Counted from the stretch's first letter, positions 45,704 through 58,900 are shown. The stretch is DNA of 64,000 nt from Tetracladium setigerum (GCA_031472005.1 PZJY01000003.1:1426001-1490000), one strand, 5' to 3'. The notes: generated by a model from the letters alone, not told the origin. Program-made: numbers and translations.

Positions 45704-47841
45704 GTAGATACGTATATCTGCACCTCTAGGGTTTTCTTCCCCTGGTCTGATTTGATGCATTTGGCGTGGAGTCGGCTGGATTGTTGAGTCATTGGGTTGT
45801 TCATTTGTAACCCGTTGTAAGAAAGAGGATTCTTGTTAGTGTATTATTAACAGAGATGGATTTGACATGGTAACTCTTGGAATTCGAGCTTTCGAGCCGT
45901 CGTCTGAAGTTCACAGGGCTGTGAAGGAGAACTGGCGTCAGCCAAGGGGAATCTCGTGATACAAGCAAGTGCCAATAATTTCTACCCCAAGCTGTCAAGC
46001 ACTAGAAGTGGATACGAGGCTTCTTTCTCTTGACCAAGTCTTCAATGTTTTCCATAGCTTCCCAAGTGGCGAAGGCGACGAAGCACCAAACCCTCATTCG
46101 CTATTGAACAAACAGAAGAATGAAGGTTAGTACTTTACATGTGCTCTAAAATTAGAAGCGATTTGCATCGTGATCCTCCGGCAGTTGCGAGCAATGCCTG
46201 TCCAAGTCGCAAGGGGGTGGACCGCATCTTTACATAATCCAGTTGTTCCCTCCACTCGCTTTGTGTAATTCAAGATGTCTCCAGGGGAAGTACTTGCTTC
46301 TTGTGCGCTCTGCCTGAGCAAGTGATTTTAACTCCAGAAGACTGCACAAGGAGCTGGTGGAAGTAAAACATTTGGTTTCAGGGGAAAGCCAAGCTGCCTC
46401 CCATTCAGCCGTTTTTGATCTGTTGCCGCCAGTCCCGAGAATGGTGTTGTTCTACAGGCAACACAGGACCATGAAGTTAATGAAGTTGGTGTTCCGTTGG
46501 AACCTATGGATATCCAACTCATGTCTCTCACATCTTCTGTATGATAGAGGGAAGCGGCCATGACTGGAGGGTTTGCCATCAGCTGCGGCGGCAAAAGCTG
46601 CTCAGTCTGGGAAGTGGAAGACGAGCCGCTCGCGCTTGTTGAGGGAGATGTGTTTTGACCGCCCAGATGCCATGCGCTTGCTGTTGGCTGCATGGGGCGT
46701 GAAACAGTAGAGCCTCTGCCAGCCTGTCAGTTTCGGGTGACAGATTTTGTGTTTTTTTTCTTCTTCTTGTTTTGCCGACAGGGTGTAGCGTAGCGTACCT
46801 AGCGAGGGAAGGGTCCGACGAGGCAACTAGGTTTTGTCGATGTGGAATTAAAGTTGACGATGGTGAATCAAGAAATACTCACTCGGAGGATTGAAAGTCA
46901 AAAGATTGAAGCCAGATTGACGCTGGCTGGTAAAGGGACTGGCTGCTATCTGCATGATCGGGAGATATGAGAATGAATAATGCAATAATAAGAAATGAAA
47001 TGAAATGAAATAATGGAATTCAGGAGACAGAACTGCGAAAGTGACGTACGGCGCTCTCGCACCCCAGCAATCTGGGAGCAAAAGTCTAATTAAAGCCGGC
47101 CGCGAGGATCTCCAAGACAACAAAACAAAATTCGAACGGCTTTCTTCCCTCTCTCTCTCGCTCTCCTCTATCTCTCTCCCCTATCGGCTTCGGATTCCTC
47201 GACTGCACCTTCTACTACGCTTAATAATCAGCAATCATCGCAGACAGGAAGTTCAGTCCTCGCTCACGAGAATTCGTATAACATACCTATTGTTCTGAGG
47301 ATTTCACCTCGTATCAAGTGTGGCAACAACCGACATATCTGCACAACCACCAATACCCTTGGCGCAGGTACACCACACACCCTGTTGCGCTGAACAAGAA
47401 AAGTAGTCGGCCCAGCATCAACAAACGCGACTACATCACCAGTCAGACAAAACCCCTATCTCCTTGCGAGCAAGAGAAGCAAGCAACAACCTCATCCTCT
47501 ACCAGACGACAAACATATCTTTGCTTGGAAAAGAAAAGAGAATCCAACTTAACTTGCCTTGCCTACTCTCGTGGTTGGCCAAAGTCAACAAGACCAAAGC
47601 AAGGAATCGGCTCCCGTAGAGAAACACCACCAATTTCAGACCACTCAACGCCAACTGCATCACGACAAAACGAGTTGCCCGGCTCGACTGCAGCAACAAG
47701 CGATCGCGATATCAACAAACATCAATCACACTCATTCAACACCAACCAACTGTCCTTTCCTGCCCTATTCACCAGAGCCAGCACGGCAGATCCCTCAGAC
47801 GCATCTTCAAATTGTCGGTTGCAACAGCACAATCGCCAGAC
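45704..47841. other. 2.1-kb region before SMI1, mostly leader and promoter
   Basis: The right half (about 47100-47841) is CT- and CA-rich with many AAC/CAA triplets, typical of a long leader. Its largest open frame (47318-47989) has no ATG and overlaps the SMI1 start in another frame. On the minus strand at 46955-46579 a weak two-exon candidate can be built; it is treated as a finding, not a gene. Confidence 0.45.
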
Positions 47842-49630
47842 ATGGCTTCGTACGTCCTTCGAGATCCCCCCTTTCCCTGTGCATGACGACCCTTCGATCC
47901 CATCGCTCTGGTTCTCAAGGCACAGTGAACTAACTCCAATGCTACAAACAGGCTCGGGTCCGCCTTCAAATCCTTCTGGCATACAATGACCAGCTACGAC
48001 CGTCGTATGTGCACTCCTGACCCCGGAATCCATCTGCGATCCATCTCTAACTATGTAAACAGACTCATCCTACGACTCCCCCTACCGAACTGGACAACAC
48101 GTTCCCCTCGCGCAAAGCAGACATGCTCCTCTCACCTCCGTTGCTACAACCGCCTCCGAGTCTCGCCCTGATGTGAGTTCTCCATACTTCGAAGAATCCG
48201 GTAGACCCTCCACTTCGGGATTGAATGGCAGTGCCTATCCCGGATCACCCAACGCAGCCGCACACAGCCCAGGCCCATACTCTCCTGGCATGAGAACAGC
48301 CGGCGCCCTACAGAGAGTTAACACAGGAGAGAATGTTGGTCCCGGCGAGATTCAACTACAACCATTTCAGGAAGGCCTCCCTCCGGCTCCTCCAGTCACA
48401 CACTCCTGGAAGCGAGTCGATCGATGGGCCGAAGAGCACTATGAGGAACTATTTGATCAGCTGTGCGAGGGATGCACGAATAATGATTTGAATGAATTAG
48501 AACACCAACTCGACTGCTCGCTTCCAATGGAGGTTCGCGAGTCATTGCAGGTTCATGACGGACAAGAGCGAGGTGGTCTGCCAACAGGCATCATTTTTGG
48601 CTGTATGTTGCTAGACTGCGAGGAGATTGTCCAGGAATGGGAAAACTGGAAGAAGGTAAATCAGGAGTATCTCACAGAACCCAACAACTTCCGCCCAACC
48701 ATACCAGCCAGAGCACTCGGGGGTGGTGGAAGCTCGTCCTCGTCTGCGAAGAACAACGATAGAAATGGCCAAAACCCATTCTGGAGACAGGAACTTCTCG
48801 CTCGCCAGGACTCTCAACCAGCTGGTGCCATCCAAAAGGTCTATGCGCATCCGGCTTGGATTCCGCTGGTTCGTGATTGGGGTGGAAACAACCTGGCAGT
48901 CGATTTGGCACCAGGACCTTCTGGAAAATGGGGACAAGTGATTCTCTTTGGTCGGGATTATGATTGCAAGTACGTGGTAGCGAGATCTTGGTCAGCATTC
49001 ATGGCAACGGTTGCAGACGATTTGAACAGTGGCAAATGGTTCGTGGATGAGGAGACGAATGAGCTTAAGTTGAGAGAGTTCAAGTCAGGGAAGGTTGAAC
49101 CAGGATACCTAGATATCTTAAGATGGAGAATGGATCAAAAGTACGGGCGCAAAAACGATCGACGCCGGTCACAAGCACCTGCCAATGGACAAGTCAATGG
49201 TTCTCCTAGGGGATCGCCATACGCAAGCCCGACTGCTGAAATCGGAGGAGAGCCTCGAGGACGATCAATGCAAAGATTCGGCGGAGCGTCACCCGTCTCG
49301 AGTCCAGCTCGCACCAACTTCGCCAAACCAAGTCCGCTATCTCGAGTGGCCGAGGAGGGAGCAGCACCAACCAAACTTCAGACCACCTTTTCAAAGCAAG
49401 ACAATCTAGTCGAAGTAGGAACTCCACGCCCAAGTGAGGAAAATGCCGTGAAGAGTCCAAAGTCACCAGAGGAGAAGAGAGCCCTGGAGTCATTACTCGA
49501 GCCTATCTCACTCGAGGATGAAAAGGACACCACCTCGAAGGCTGGGGACCCAACCAAGGCACCAGCTTTGACAAATGGCAATGCGAAGAAAGCGACTGTC
49601 GAGGACGACATGAAGACGATCGAAATCTGA
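47842..49630 (+). CDS. SMI1: KNR4/SMI1 homolog, cell-wall assembly regulator
   Basis: Three exons: 47842-47849, 47952-48004, 48063-49630, giving 542 residues. Exon 1 is only 8 nt (ATG GCT TC) and splices with GTACGT and ACAG to encode MASLGSAFKSFWHTMTSYDR. Such a start followed by SSYDSPYRTGQH is conserved in filamentous fungi. The SMI1/KNR4 domain spans about residues 120-320: DRWAEEHYEELFDQLCEGCT, LDCSLPMEVRESLQVHDGQ, GGLPTGIIFGCMLLDCEEIV, then LAPGPSGKWGQVILFGRDYD. The C-terminal 200 residues are disordered (Ser, Pro, Glu, Lys). In yeast Knr4 links the Slt2 cell-integrity kinase and calcineurin signalling to chitin and glucan synthesis. Skipping the tiny first exon would lose the only suitable ATG near the conserved N-terminus. 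Confidence 0.92.
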
Positions 49631-50598
49631 GGAGTTCCTTTCCTTTCTCTATATCGTACCTACCATTGAAAGAGGCGTTTTGGCGCGTGTTCAGAGGGTC
49701 CCCTTCTTCAAATTTGAGAAGGTCGGTTTCGTCATAACAATACGAAACGGCATGCATTGGGAGGTTCTTTTTTGCTTGTTCGTCTGGACAAATTCTCATG
49801 AATGGCCATTTGCTTATAAGGCAGTATTGAAAGAGGATCAATTACCTTGCATACACGAAGTGGAACGTTTTTACTTTTACTTTTCACTTCGATATGCAGC
49901 TGGTCTGGCACTGCTCCTTCCACTATGCCTGGGAGGGAGGGGTCTTGTTTGTACAATTACCCATTAGAAATTTCATGGTTGGCACGAAATGCTTCTTTGG
50001 TGTCGTGTTGTTGTTTTTGAGTGGCTGCTTCTTTTTCTTGTCATCCCCTTGGTTTCTGTTTCTTGCAAAGACGGAGCTGGCTTGATGATGACGATTTGCA
50101 TATGATCAGCGTTTGGTGAATTTTCATGGCGGAGAGGGAGAGTTAGTGGCGATGATGAAGACTTGTTTGTGTACATTGATGAATGGGACGAAGAAAAGGG
50201 TTGTGCTTCCTGTGTTTTGGGGGAGACGCTTTACTTGATATCAGGGCATACCGTAAGACGTGGATGAAGGTTAGCGATGAGAATGAACATAGAACAGCTA
50301 GTGTCTACTGGAATACAAGACTTCAAATTAACATTTCTTCTGTATGTATCAATGTGGCATAAACAAACCTCACTCTTTGACATTTGAACAAGATGTAAAA
50401 CCACCTGACACGTGACATTCTACTGCCAAGATATGCCCCAGCCGCGCAAGCTGACCTCACCAGACAAGCTCCAACTCAACCCTCGACCCAGCCAACGTCA
50501 ACGCAACCATTTACACCAAAACAAGACGGCAACCAGATCGCATTGAACCCAAGAACCAGGTATTTCTATTCGCGCGTTGAAGGAATCAAATCGAAATC
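49631..50598. other. Intergenic region between SMI1 and VPS68
   Basis: SMI1 3' region, then the VPS68 promoter and leader (AC-rich from about 50440). Short frames lack coding character. Confidence 0.5.
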
Positions 50599-51385
50599 AT
50601 GTCAGAAGAACGTCTCTGGAAATTCAGAAAGCCGGAGTGGATGAACAGCGCCGCAACTAGAAGCGCAGGCGTTTATGCTGCTGGAGGTTTGGTATGTTTA
50701 GTCCTTTTCTTTGCGGTTCCTGATTCTCCGAGACAATCCAGAGATTTAGGGGTGGAATGGGGTGGAATATATTCCTGCTGTTGAATGCGCCAGAGCCTTG
50801 CGCTCCTCTTCCCCATTTCTGTGCCATGCACACTCTGGAACAGTTTAGCTATGCTAGACCCAAGTTGATCATTATGCTAATATTTCTGATTGCATCCAGT
50901 TCTCCCTCGCATTCTTCATCCTCCTCGACGCAGCCGTCTGGTCCAAATCGAATCTCAATGGAAGCACCATCCACATAACCTTCATCGACTGGCTCCCCCT
51001 CATCTTCTCCTCAGTCGGCATGCTGATCATCAACTCGATCGAGAAGACCCGACTCTCTGGCGACTCTTTCTCCTACTCTGGCAGTGGAGTGGCCTGGAAA
51101 GCTCGCGTGGTGCTGTTCTTGGGCTTTGCGAGTTTGGCGGGGGGCATGGCGGGGGGTGTGACGGTTTTGGTGCTGAAGTACATTGTGACTGAGGCCGTTT
51201 GGCCAACGCTTTATATGGGTGTGGCCAATGTTATGGCGAATGGTTTGGTTATGTTGAGGTGAGTTGAGCTAGTTGAAGGGTTGTTGTTGTGAGGTTGGGA
51301 GTAATGCTAACTTTTTGGTAGCTCGGTCGTGCTCTGGGTTAGCCAAAATATGGAGGACGAGTATTCTTATAACTTGGCTCTATGA
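50599..51385 (+). CDS. VPS68: Vacuolar sorting protein VPS68 (TMEM50/UPF0220 family)
   Basis: Three exons: 50599-50691, 50900-51258, 51322-51385, giving 171 residues (yeast 184). It starts MSEERLWKFRKPEWM and has about four membrane spans: AGVYAAGGLFSLAFFILLDA, the IDWLPLIFSSVGMLIIN segment, VVLFLGFASLAGGMAGGVTV, and VANVMANGLVMLSSVVLW. The family shape (N-terminal basic segment, INSIEK after span two, short acidic C-terminus) is clear. Vps68 works with Vps55 on late endosomes and, in recent yeast work, with ESCRT-III in forming intralumenal vesicles. Intron 1 is long (208 nt) for this window. The short frame reading into intron 1 is not coding. Confidence 0.94.
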
Positions 51386-52135
51386 GGGATCAATATGAAG
51401 GAGAAAGAGGGACTGTTAAGGGCACATTTGTGCAACTGGAATATGGAGGGAGGACATAACGGTCGGGGGAACTGAAGATTGAGATGTGATCATGATGAGG
51501 GAGGCAACTTCTAGCGAAGGAAATATATGTAGAATACCTATGTAGTTTTGGCATTATGGAAACGATCATTTCAAAAGCATTTCTGTTTGCGCCACTTGAA
51601 CAGGCATATATCTGGTCGCTCTCAGGCACTGAGTGCAAAGTGTATGAAACAATTATCTTTTAGTTCGGACCTGTTCTAGGAATCTTCTTTAGTATCACGC
51701 AATTAATAACCGTTATCTACTACCAAGAATGGGCATGGCTTATCGATTACTCCTGTTGTTGTGTTGCCGAAGCTTCAAAATCCGGTCATACAAAGTATAT
51801 CAATGCAACACAACTCGAAAGCTTGGCGCCACTTCGCCGCCGTCACGCAAAAATCGCGTCCTCCACAAACGGGCGCGATTTTAATTCGTCAATCTCAACG
51901 ACCAATACACCTTCAACAACCTGGACGGACCCTCCCCTCTAAATATTTCCTTACCACAACACAATTTATGGCTAAATCACACTCCTTTCACCCATTTTAT
52001 TCTCTTTCGTAGATTCATATATCTTTGCAGAGCAAGGTTATCTTTTTCTTTCCGGCCGATTCGTACGGTATACTGTGCAACCAGGCCGGTGTGATTCGGC
52101 TTGCTAGGTAGGCAGGTAGTAGTAAGGTTACCAAG
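51386..52135. other. Intergenic region between VPS68 and GPI13
   Basis: VPS68 3' region, then promoter and leader of GPI13. No gene was recognised. Confidence 0.5.
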
Positions 52136-55100
52136 ATGGTGGATTCGAAGGTTCCCAAGGCCGTACCGGGCAATTACAACTCAATCGCAGCACAGTACGA
52201 GCGCGCGAAGGCGATACAAGATGCGGACGCCGAGAAGAAGAGACAAGTTCGCGAAAAGCAATCCTTGGGCAAAGATGGGAAGCCGAAGAGTGTGATGCAA
52301 AGGTTGAACGAGAGGAAGTCGGATCGTTTTCAAAAGGAGTGGTTGTGGATTATGGGGTTCTTTGGGTGGTTGTTGTGAGTTTTTGGATCTTTCACTGCTC
52401 TTTTGGAGTATTAGAGAACGGCGCCTTGAATGCAGGTTTACCATTCTGTACCATACTGATATGCCTGGATAGATTTACACATATTTCGGGAATATACTTC
52501 TTCACCAAAGGCTTCCTTCTCACCCGTCTCGTCCTCGAAGAGAAATCCTCTTGCTCCGATGCACCGATAGAGATTGCAAATACGTTTAGAGGAGTCGGGA
52601 CGCCGGAAGGGGGTGTTGGCATCCAAAGAGTTTCGACAAGGCCATTGTGGTCATCATCGATGCGCTTCGTTACGATTTCACAATTCCTTTCAGCAATGCT
52701 AGTGAGGTCTCGCTGGATACTCCTGCTCGACCTGCGCAGGCTTTCCATAATGCTCTACCATATCTGTATGATACTGCTGTAGCGGAACCGCACAATGCAT
52801 TTTTACTGCCATTTATTGCCGATCCTCCTACGACGACCTTACAGCGTTTGAAGGGTTTGACAACTGGGACTTTGCCCACTTTTCTAGATGCCGGATCGAA
52901 TTTTGCGGGTACGGCCATCGAGGAAGATAATCTGCTGGATCAAATAAGGGATGCCGGGAAGACAATGGTGCATTTGGGAGATGATACATGGACTGCACTT
53001 TTCCCTGGCTATTTCCAACCCAATATAAGCCGAGCTTACGACAGCTTAAAGGTCTACGATTTGCACACTTTGGACAACGGCGTAAACGAGCATATCTTCC
53101 CACTTCTTGCGCCTGAAAAGAGGGGACAGTGGGATGTGATGTTTGCGCATTATCTAGGAGTTGATCATGCTGGGCATCGATATGGTCCCAATCACCCGGC
53201 CATGACTGCAAAATTGCAGCAGATGAATGGCGTGGTGAGAGATCTTGTGAAGGCGCTGGATGATGATACTCTATTGGTTGTTATGGGTGATCATGGTATG
53301 GATGCCAAAGGAGATCATGGCGGCGAAAGTGACGACGAGGTACAAGCCGCTCTATGGATGTACTCCCGAAAAGGAATATTTGGACGTACGAATCCAGCTT
53401 TTGTCACACCTCCTCAAACGGCAAAGGAGAGATCTGTCAATCAGATTGATCTTGTGCCTACTTTGGCCCTTTTACTTGGTCTTCCTATTCCTTTCAATAA
53501 CTTGGGAAAGCCGATCGAGGAAGCTTTTGCGGGAAGGAAAGGGAAGGGATGGGAAAATTTGGCGGGGTGGTCAGGACGGCCGCCGCTGCGACAAAGAGAT
53601 ATCAAGCTGCTTATTACAAAGCTCGAAGTATCGTTGATAGCACGGTTTCAGGATCGCCATTTGACCTGTGGACAAAGGCAGAGGGTACTACTGCAGGTAA
53701 GAAACAAGTTCACGAAGATGTTTACCGTGCTTTCTCTGCATACCAGCAAGAAACCCTCAGAGTCTGCCGAGACTTGTGGGCTCGCTTTGATCTTTCGAGC
53801 ATGGGACTTGGGATTGGAATCTTGGTTGCAAGTCTTGTCACACTCTTGCTATTTGCAAATAGCAATGCATCTAGTTCCACGTACGATGCCGCGGATCTGG
53901 GTCCAGCAGAGCTAGAACAAGAACTGAAGAGATTCGATGACGGAACATATACCTCTGATGAATATGAAACCACAAGCCAACGCCTTTGCTATGGTGTACT
54001 GGCTGGCCTTGGACTTGGGGCAGTGGTTTCACCTGCTGCTTGGTACTTATTTGGTGGCGAGTCTTATTTGGATGTCGGCGTATCTGTCGGCTCTGTGGCC
54101 AGTCTTGTTGGTGTCTTGGCACAAGAGGCAAGTAGACGAGTTGGATTCGGCAACCCTCTCCCAACATCGGTTTGGGGATGGATGGCTGTTATCTTCACCG
54201 TCGCTCAGTCAATTGGATTCGCCTCGAACTCTTATACTATTTGGGAGGATTCGATTCTGCTGTTTTTCATCTCTACATTCGGAATTATCACAGCAATCGC
54301 TTCCAACCGGATCGAGGACCACAAGAACAGGACTTTGGGTATTTACCATTCAGCCGCTTTTGTGGTTCTAGGTTGGATCGCGTCTTTCTCGAAGCTTTGC
54401 AGAGAGGAGCAGATGCCATTCTGCAAATCTAACTTCTATGCTTCCGAAGGATCCTCCACCTCAGCACCGTGGCAATTACTCATTCCAGTCATCATTGCAG
54501 TTGCCCTACCTTCCATCATCAAGTCATACTACGTTACAAGCCGCTCATACGAGGGATTCGCACCAATGTGGATTGGTTGGGTGTTCAGAGGTGCTCTCGT
54601 TGTCATCGCCATCTTCTGGACCTTGGACGCAGCAGATGATGGAGAGTGGTTTGCATGGATTCGCCCAGGACTCCTCAAAGACATCCGCGTCCCCATTGCC
54701 CAAACCGTCTTTGCAGTAGCAGTAGGAGTAGGCGCCACAGCATTCAGTTACGCTCCACCTTGCGTGAAAATCACTACCAGCACAGCTTCAATCCCCGGAG
54801 CCACCACCGTTGAAACCAGCCGTGGCCCAACCGTAACTATTCTCGGCTTCGCTAACACCCACGGAACGCGCTACTTCCTTCTCGTAACCAACATTCTTCT
54901 CTGCATCCTCATGGTTCAAAAACCCATGGGTGCAGGCGCTCTCTCGCTAATGACCTGGCAAATTCTTTCCCTTGTCGAAATCCTCGACCTAAATTCTCTC
55001 ACTTCATCCCCCATCGGCCCCATCATTCTTGCTCTGCTAGGCTCCTTCCACTTCTTCAAAACCGGTCATCAAGCTACACTCGCCTCCATCCAATGGGAAA

Positions 55101-55480
55101 CAGCATTCGTAGCCCTCCACTCAATCCGGTACCCGTGGTCTCCCATTCTCGTTGGTCTCAACACTTATGGCGCCCAGATCCTCGCCGCTGTCTCCGTACC
55201 CCTCGTCGTCCTCTGGAAGCAAGAACCGCGCAAGAAGGGACTGCTAAAGAATGTCGTGGTGGCGTTGGCATGGCATATGGCGTATTATGCGACAATTGGG
55301 TTGGCGACTACGATGTGGGCGGGTCATTTGAGGAGACATCTGATGCTGTATAGAATCTTTAGTCCCAGATTCATGACGGGTGCTGTGGTGGCCGTGGTGG
55401 TGGATTTCGTGGCATTGGCGGCACTGGCCGGGGTGAGGATCAATAGCTTGAGTGTGGGTGAGATTTTTGGCTGGGCTTGA
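52136..55480 (+). CDS. GPI13: GPI ethanolamine phosphate transferase 3 (GPI13/PIG-O), with two apparent one-base deletions
   Basis: Exon 1 is 52136-52374; the intron has a GTGAGT donor, an ACTGAT branch point and a GGATAG acceptor; exon 2 runs 52473-55480. The protein adds ethanolamine phosphate to the third mannose of GPI anchors in the endoplasmic reticulum. Residues 1-95 include a membrane segment (GFFGWLL then FTHISGIYFFTKGFLLTR). Next is an alkaline-phosphatase-like lumenal domain with metal-site motifs IIDALRYDF, HYLGVDHAGHRYGP and VVMGDHGMDAKGDHGG. The C-terminal half has many membrane spans. The frame shifts at G runs 52609-52613 (before CWHPKSFDKAIVV) and 53564-53567 (before VVRTAAAATKRYQ). 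Each junction is missing one G. With both restored the length is 1082 residues and divisible by three. Errors in base calling are most likely; a pseudogene is the alternative. Confidence 0.93.
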
Positions 55481-55944
55481 GCATGTGTACGACGGTACTG
55501 CATGAACGATGGGAGAAGATGTGAAGATTTGAAGATTTATGGTGGAAAGATAGGAAGAGCTGGAAAGGGAAGGAAGAGATATGAAGAAGAAAAGTAAGAA
55601 AAGTTGTAGGATATTTTTGTCGAAGATTTTATGGGATACTTTGAAAGGTGCATGCATTTACATAGGTAGCGATTGATGGTCAGACTAGGCAAATCTAACA
55701 TAAAAAAGAGTTTTAAGATCGCTTTGTGTGGAGTCTATTTGACGAGGACCTCTATTGATAAACCGACTGGCTCTCTCTATCCGACCGTACAGCGAAAGAA
55801 GGTCTCTGTATAAACTGGTTTGTTCAATAAAATAAATACATGAGTTTCATAATCCAACGCTTTCCCACGATCCAACTCAATAGAGAATAGTTTCCACTCC
55901 TATTCAATGACTTTGTCTCAAAGAAGAATATTTTTGGGTAATCC
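55481..55944. other. Convergent spacer between GPI13 and the importin gene
   Basis: Contains both 3' untranslated regions. Nothing else was recognised. Confidence 0.5.
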
Positions 55945-58900
55945 TCATGAAGCGTATGCAAAATTCGACCCCCTACAAGCTAGCCAGAACTCCCTCACAA
56001 GATTGTTGGTCAATTTACCTCCTCGTTGGCTAATCCAAAATTAGCAATCCTCCACATGATTGAAAACTTGACCGAACTAGAATGTCTGAGTGACTTACCT
56101 CATGATCTTCTGCAACCAGACTCTCTTCTCAGCATCCCCAACATTCGCATTTGAGTTTTCCTCCGCCAAAAGAGCAGTCTCTAGCCATCCTTTCGACTGT
56201 GGGTGTCTGGTGACTAGTTTTTTGATCGGATCGCTGAGCTTGTCGAGTTCGCTTCTTGAGGCATGGCCGCTTACGTTATAGACAAGTGCCCGAGAGAGGA
56301 GCGGACCGAAGTGTGTAAGGAATGGTTGCACAGAGGGGTGTATGTTGGGAAGGAGGGTGAGGAATGTTGACTTTGAACATTAGTTAGTTTAGATACGAAA
56401 CAGATAGAGATGGATGGGGGCAGTACCCAGAAATCAGCAGCCGAGACTTTGGGTAATGGATCAGTCCCAGCGAGTGCTTTGAGAGTGAACATGAACAGAT
56501 ATTCCAGTGCGGAGGGAGGTTGATGCGAGAGAAAGACATCGAGGTGGTCGGGAAGGAGGCGAGAGAGGAATTCAATTCCGTCTTGGGAGATCTCGGGGTC
56601 GTTACTTGGCTCTAGTTTTGGTCAGTACGAAATTTACTGGTTTCAGATATAATACGATAGTGGAAAGTACATACCACCCAAATTGTGCAAAATTTGAGAT
56701 ACCCAATTTAGAAGTATTTCGAGAACAACATTGGTGCCATTTCCCCATTTCTGAGATTGAATAAGAACACCGGCTGTACGCATGACATATCCTAATCGAG
56801 GTGTCGATGTGCTCGTTTTGAGGAAGAGTTGGGCGGCGACCTTAGGCGAGAGAACGAAAGGTCCTGGGTCCATCTCCACGAAGCCTTTTCGTAGTATTTG
56901 GCACATCGTTTCCACGATTTCGCCATGTCCTCCCAAGGCATCGAATACACGGTCGATTATGGATATGATACGATGTTGCGTTTGCGCACCGTGACCTTCA
57001 ATCCAAAATGAAGTTGATGCATCTGTTCCTTTACTTTCTAGGTCGACTGGCACATCACCTGGGGCTTGGCTTCCCTTGGCCATACCTTCCAAACATTTCA
57101 GCGCCACTAGGCCAAGAGCTGGTGCCAAATCATCTGTTCGAGGAGCACCGTTGAAACCGTTGCCCGCTGATTGGGGTGTACCTGTCCGACTCTCAACCAT
57201 CAATTGAAGACAAGTCTGAACATCAGCTTCAACAAAATCCAGAAGTTGATTCAAAGGCCCTATTTTGGACTCGTCGTCAGGAATGGCTTGAATGAGGGCG
57301 GCGATGCCTTCGATTACACCCTCTTTCACGACTCCATCGAGAGAGGATGTTGCCGTAATGTTGCTATATTGTTGGAGAAATGCGCCTAATTCGGGAAGGA
57401 GAACATGTCGACATTCCGAGCAGAGCTTGGAGATAGAATGCGAGGCTAAGCTCGCTAGCGTTGGGCTGCTTGTTGCACTAAAGATGATGTTTAAAACAGC
57501 AGGAAGGTTGTCCGTATTGGCCATAAAGAAATCCGAGTATGCCTTTATCAACTCGAGGAACGTCCGCCTTGCTCTTGTAGGTATTTCGGTTGCGGGGTTT
57601 GTGAAAAGCTCAAGTACGGATGCATTCAGAATCTTCTTTAGATAGTCATCTCGGCGATCATCCTCGGCCACGCAGTCGCATAGCGAGAGAATGACAAACC
57701 AAGCAACCTCGAGTTCAGCCCAATTTCCAGTCTGCATTGCGTTGTTGGCATACTCGACAAAGAAATCTATGATCTTGATACCAGTAACAACGTAGAATTG
57801 CTGCATCAGGTCTGAAAAGTCTCTTCTCGAATCCTTGAAGCCTGTTCGATCAACCGAGTCCCAGCCGTTGAAGATGGCTGCGGGTGGAAACTGAATCTTG
57901 TGAACGCATCTTTCCATAGCTTGAAATATAAAGTTTTGGGCTGTCGGAAGCCATACATCTTTGCCTTCTTCATCATCGTATGAACACTCAAGGACATTTT
58001 CAACATACGTTGTCCAGAATTCCAGTGCAGGCACGAAAATCTTGTCCTCACAAACAGCGTATCCGTCCGCGGCCAAAAGCCCACACAGTATGGGAAGAAA
58101 TTGCTCGTATTGTGAACCGTTGCCGATGTTCAGGGTAAGCTCTTGGGTGTTTGCATCGCCAAAGGCGACAATTAACATGCCGAACTGAAGCGAATCGAAG
58201 TCATAGTCTCCTTGTATAAGTCGCTCGTAACGCTCTTGTGCCCAAGGGCTGTTGAAGAGGGAGAAGAGGATATCAAAGTCCTCTTTTAGCAGGAATTTTG
58301 AGTAGTTCCCAAGAATTTCAGAGATGGTTTCGATTGCCGTCTCGTAAAGATCCTCCTCGGCAATGCACATAATAGTTGGCTTGGTCAAGGTCCGCAAGGG
58401 GTCCAGCACAACATGGTCGTCAATAAAGGCACGATGGGAGTATGATACCCAGGACTGTAGAAAATATTAGCATTTGTCTTTGGTACATCGTTATGCCATG
58501 TTTTTCCTACGTGAAAACATTTCAGAGCCTCCTGGCGCACTTTCATATCTGCAGAAGGGTCCGAAATGTACTTTGAAATGAGAGGGACGGCGTAGTCGAC
58601 ATTAGGAAGCACCTGCTGATGAAACTTGTGTCTGTTGTTGGTTAGTACTGGCGGAAGAAAAGAGGTCATAAACTCAACTGCTTCATAGAATTTGAATCCA
58701 TCTTCCCTACCTCCTCAACAAGGCCACTTGAAAACCACAGAATAGCAACCAGCTTATGACTTGGCATGTTTTGTAAAATCACCGAAGTCTCCAAGACAAC
58801 GCCTTCCACTGCTGCATATGGGGTGGCTTGGTTTTGGGAGAGGCAGTAGATGAGATGCTTTATGCATTGCGTCCACTGTGTAGAGAACTGTAGGAAAAAG

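Noticed and set aside
47318..47989. 223-codon frame overlapping the SMI1 start
   Set aside because: Starts with GTG, not ATG, and has leader-like composition; the SMI1 exons in another frame are clearly conserved.
52440..52472. Use of the earlier AG (after GAATGC) as the GPI13 exon 2 acceptor
   Set aside because: It runs into a TAG stop; the GGATAG acceptor keeps the frame and gives a continuous membrane segment.
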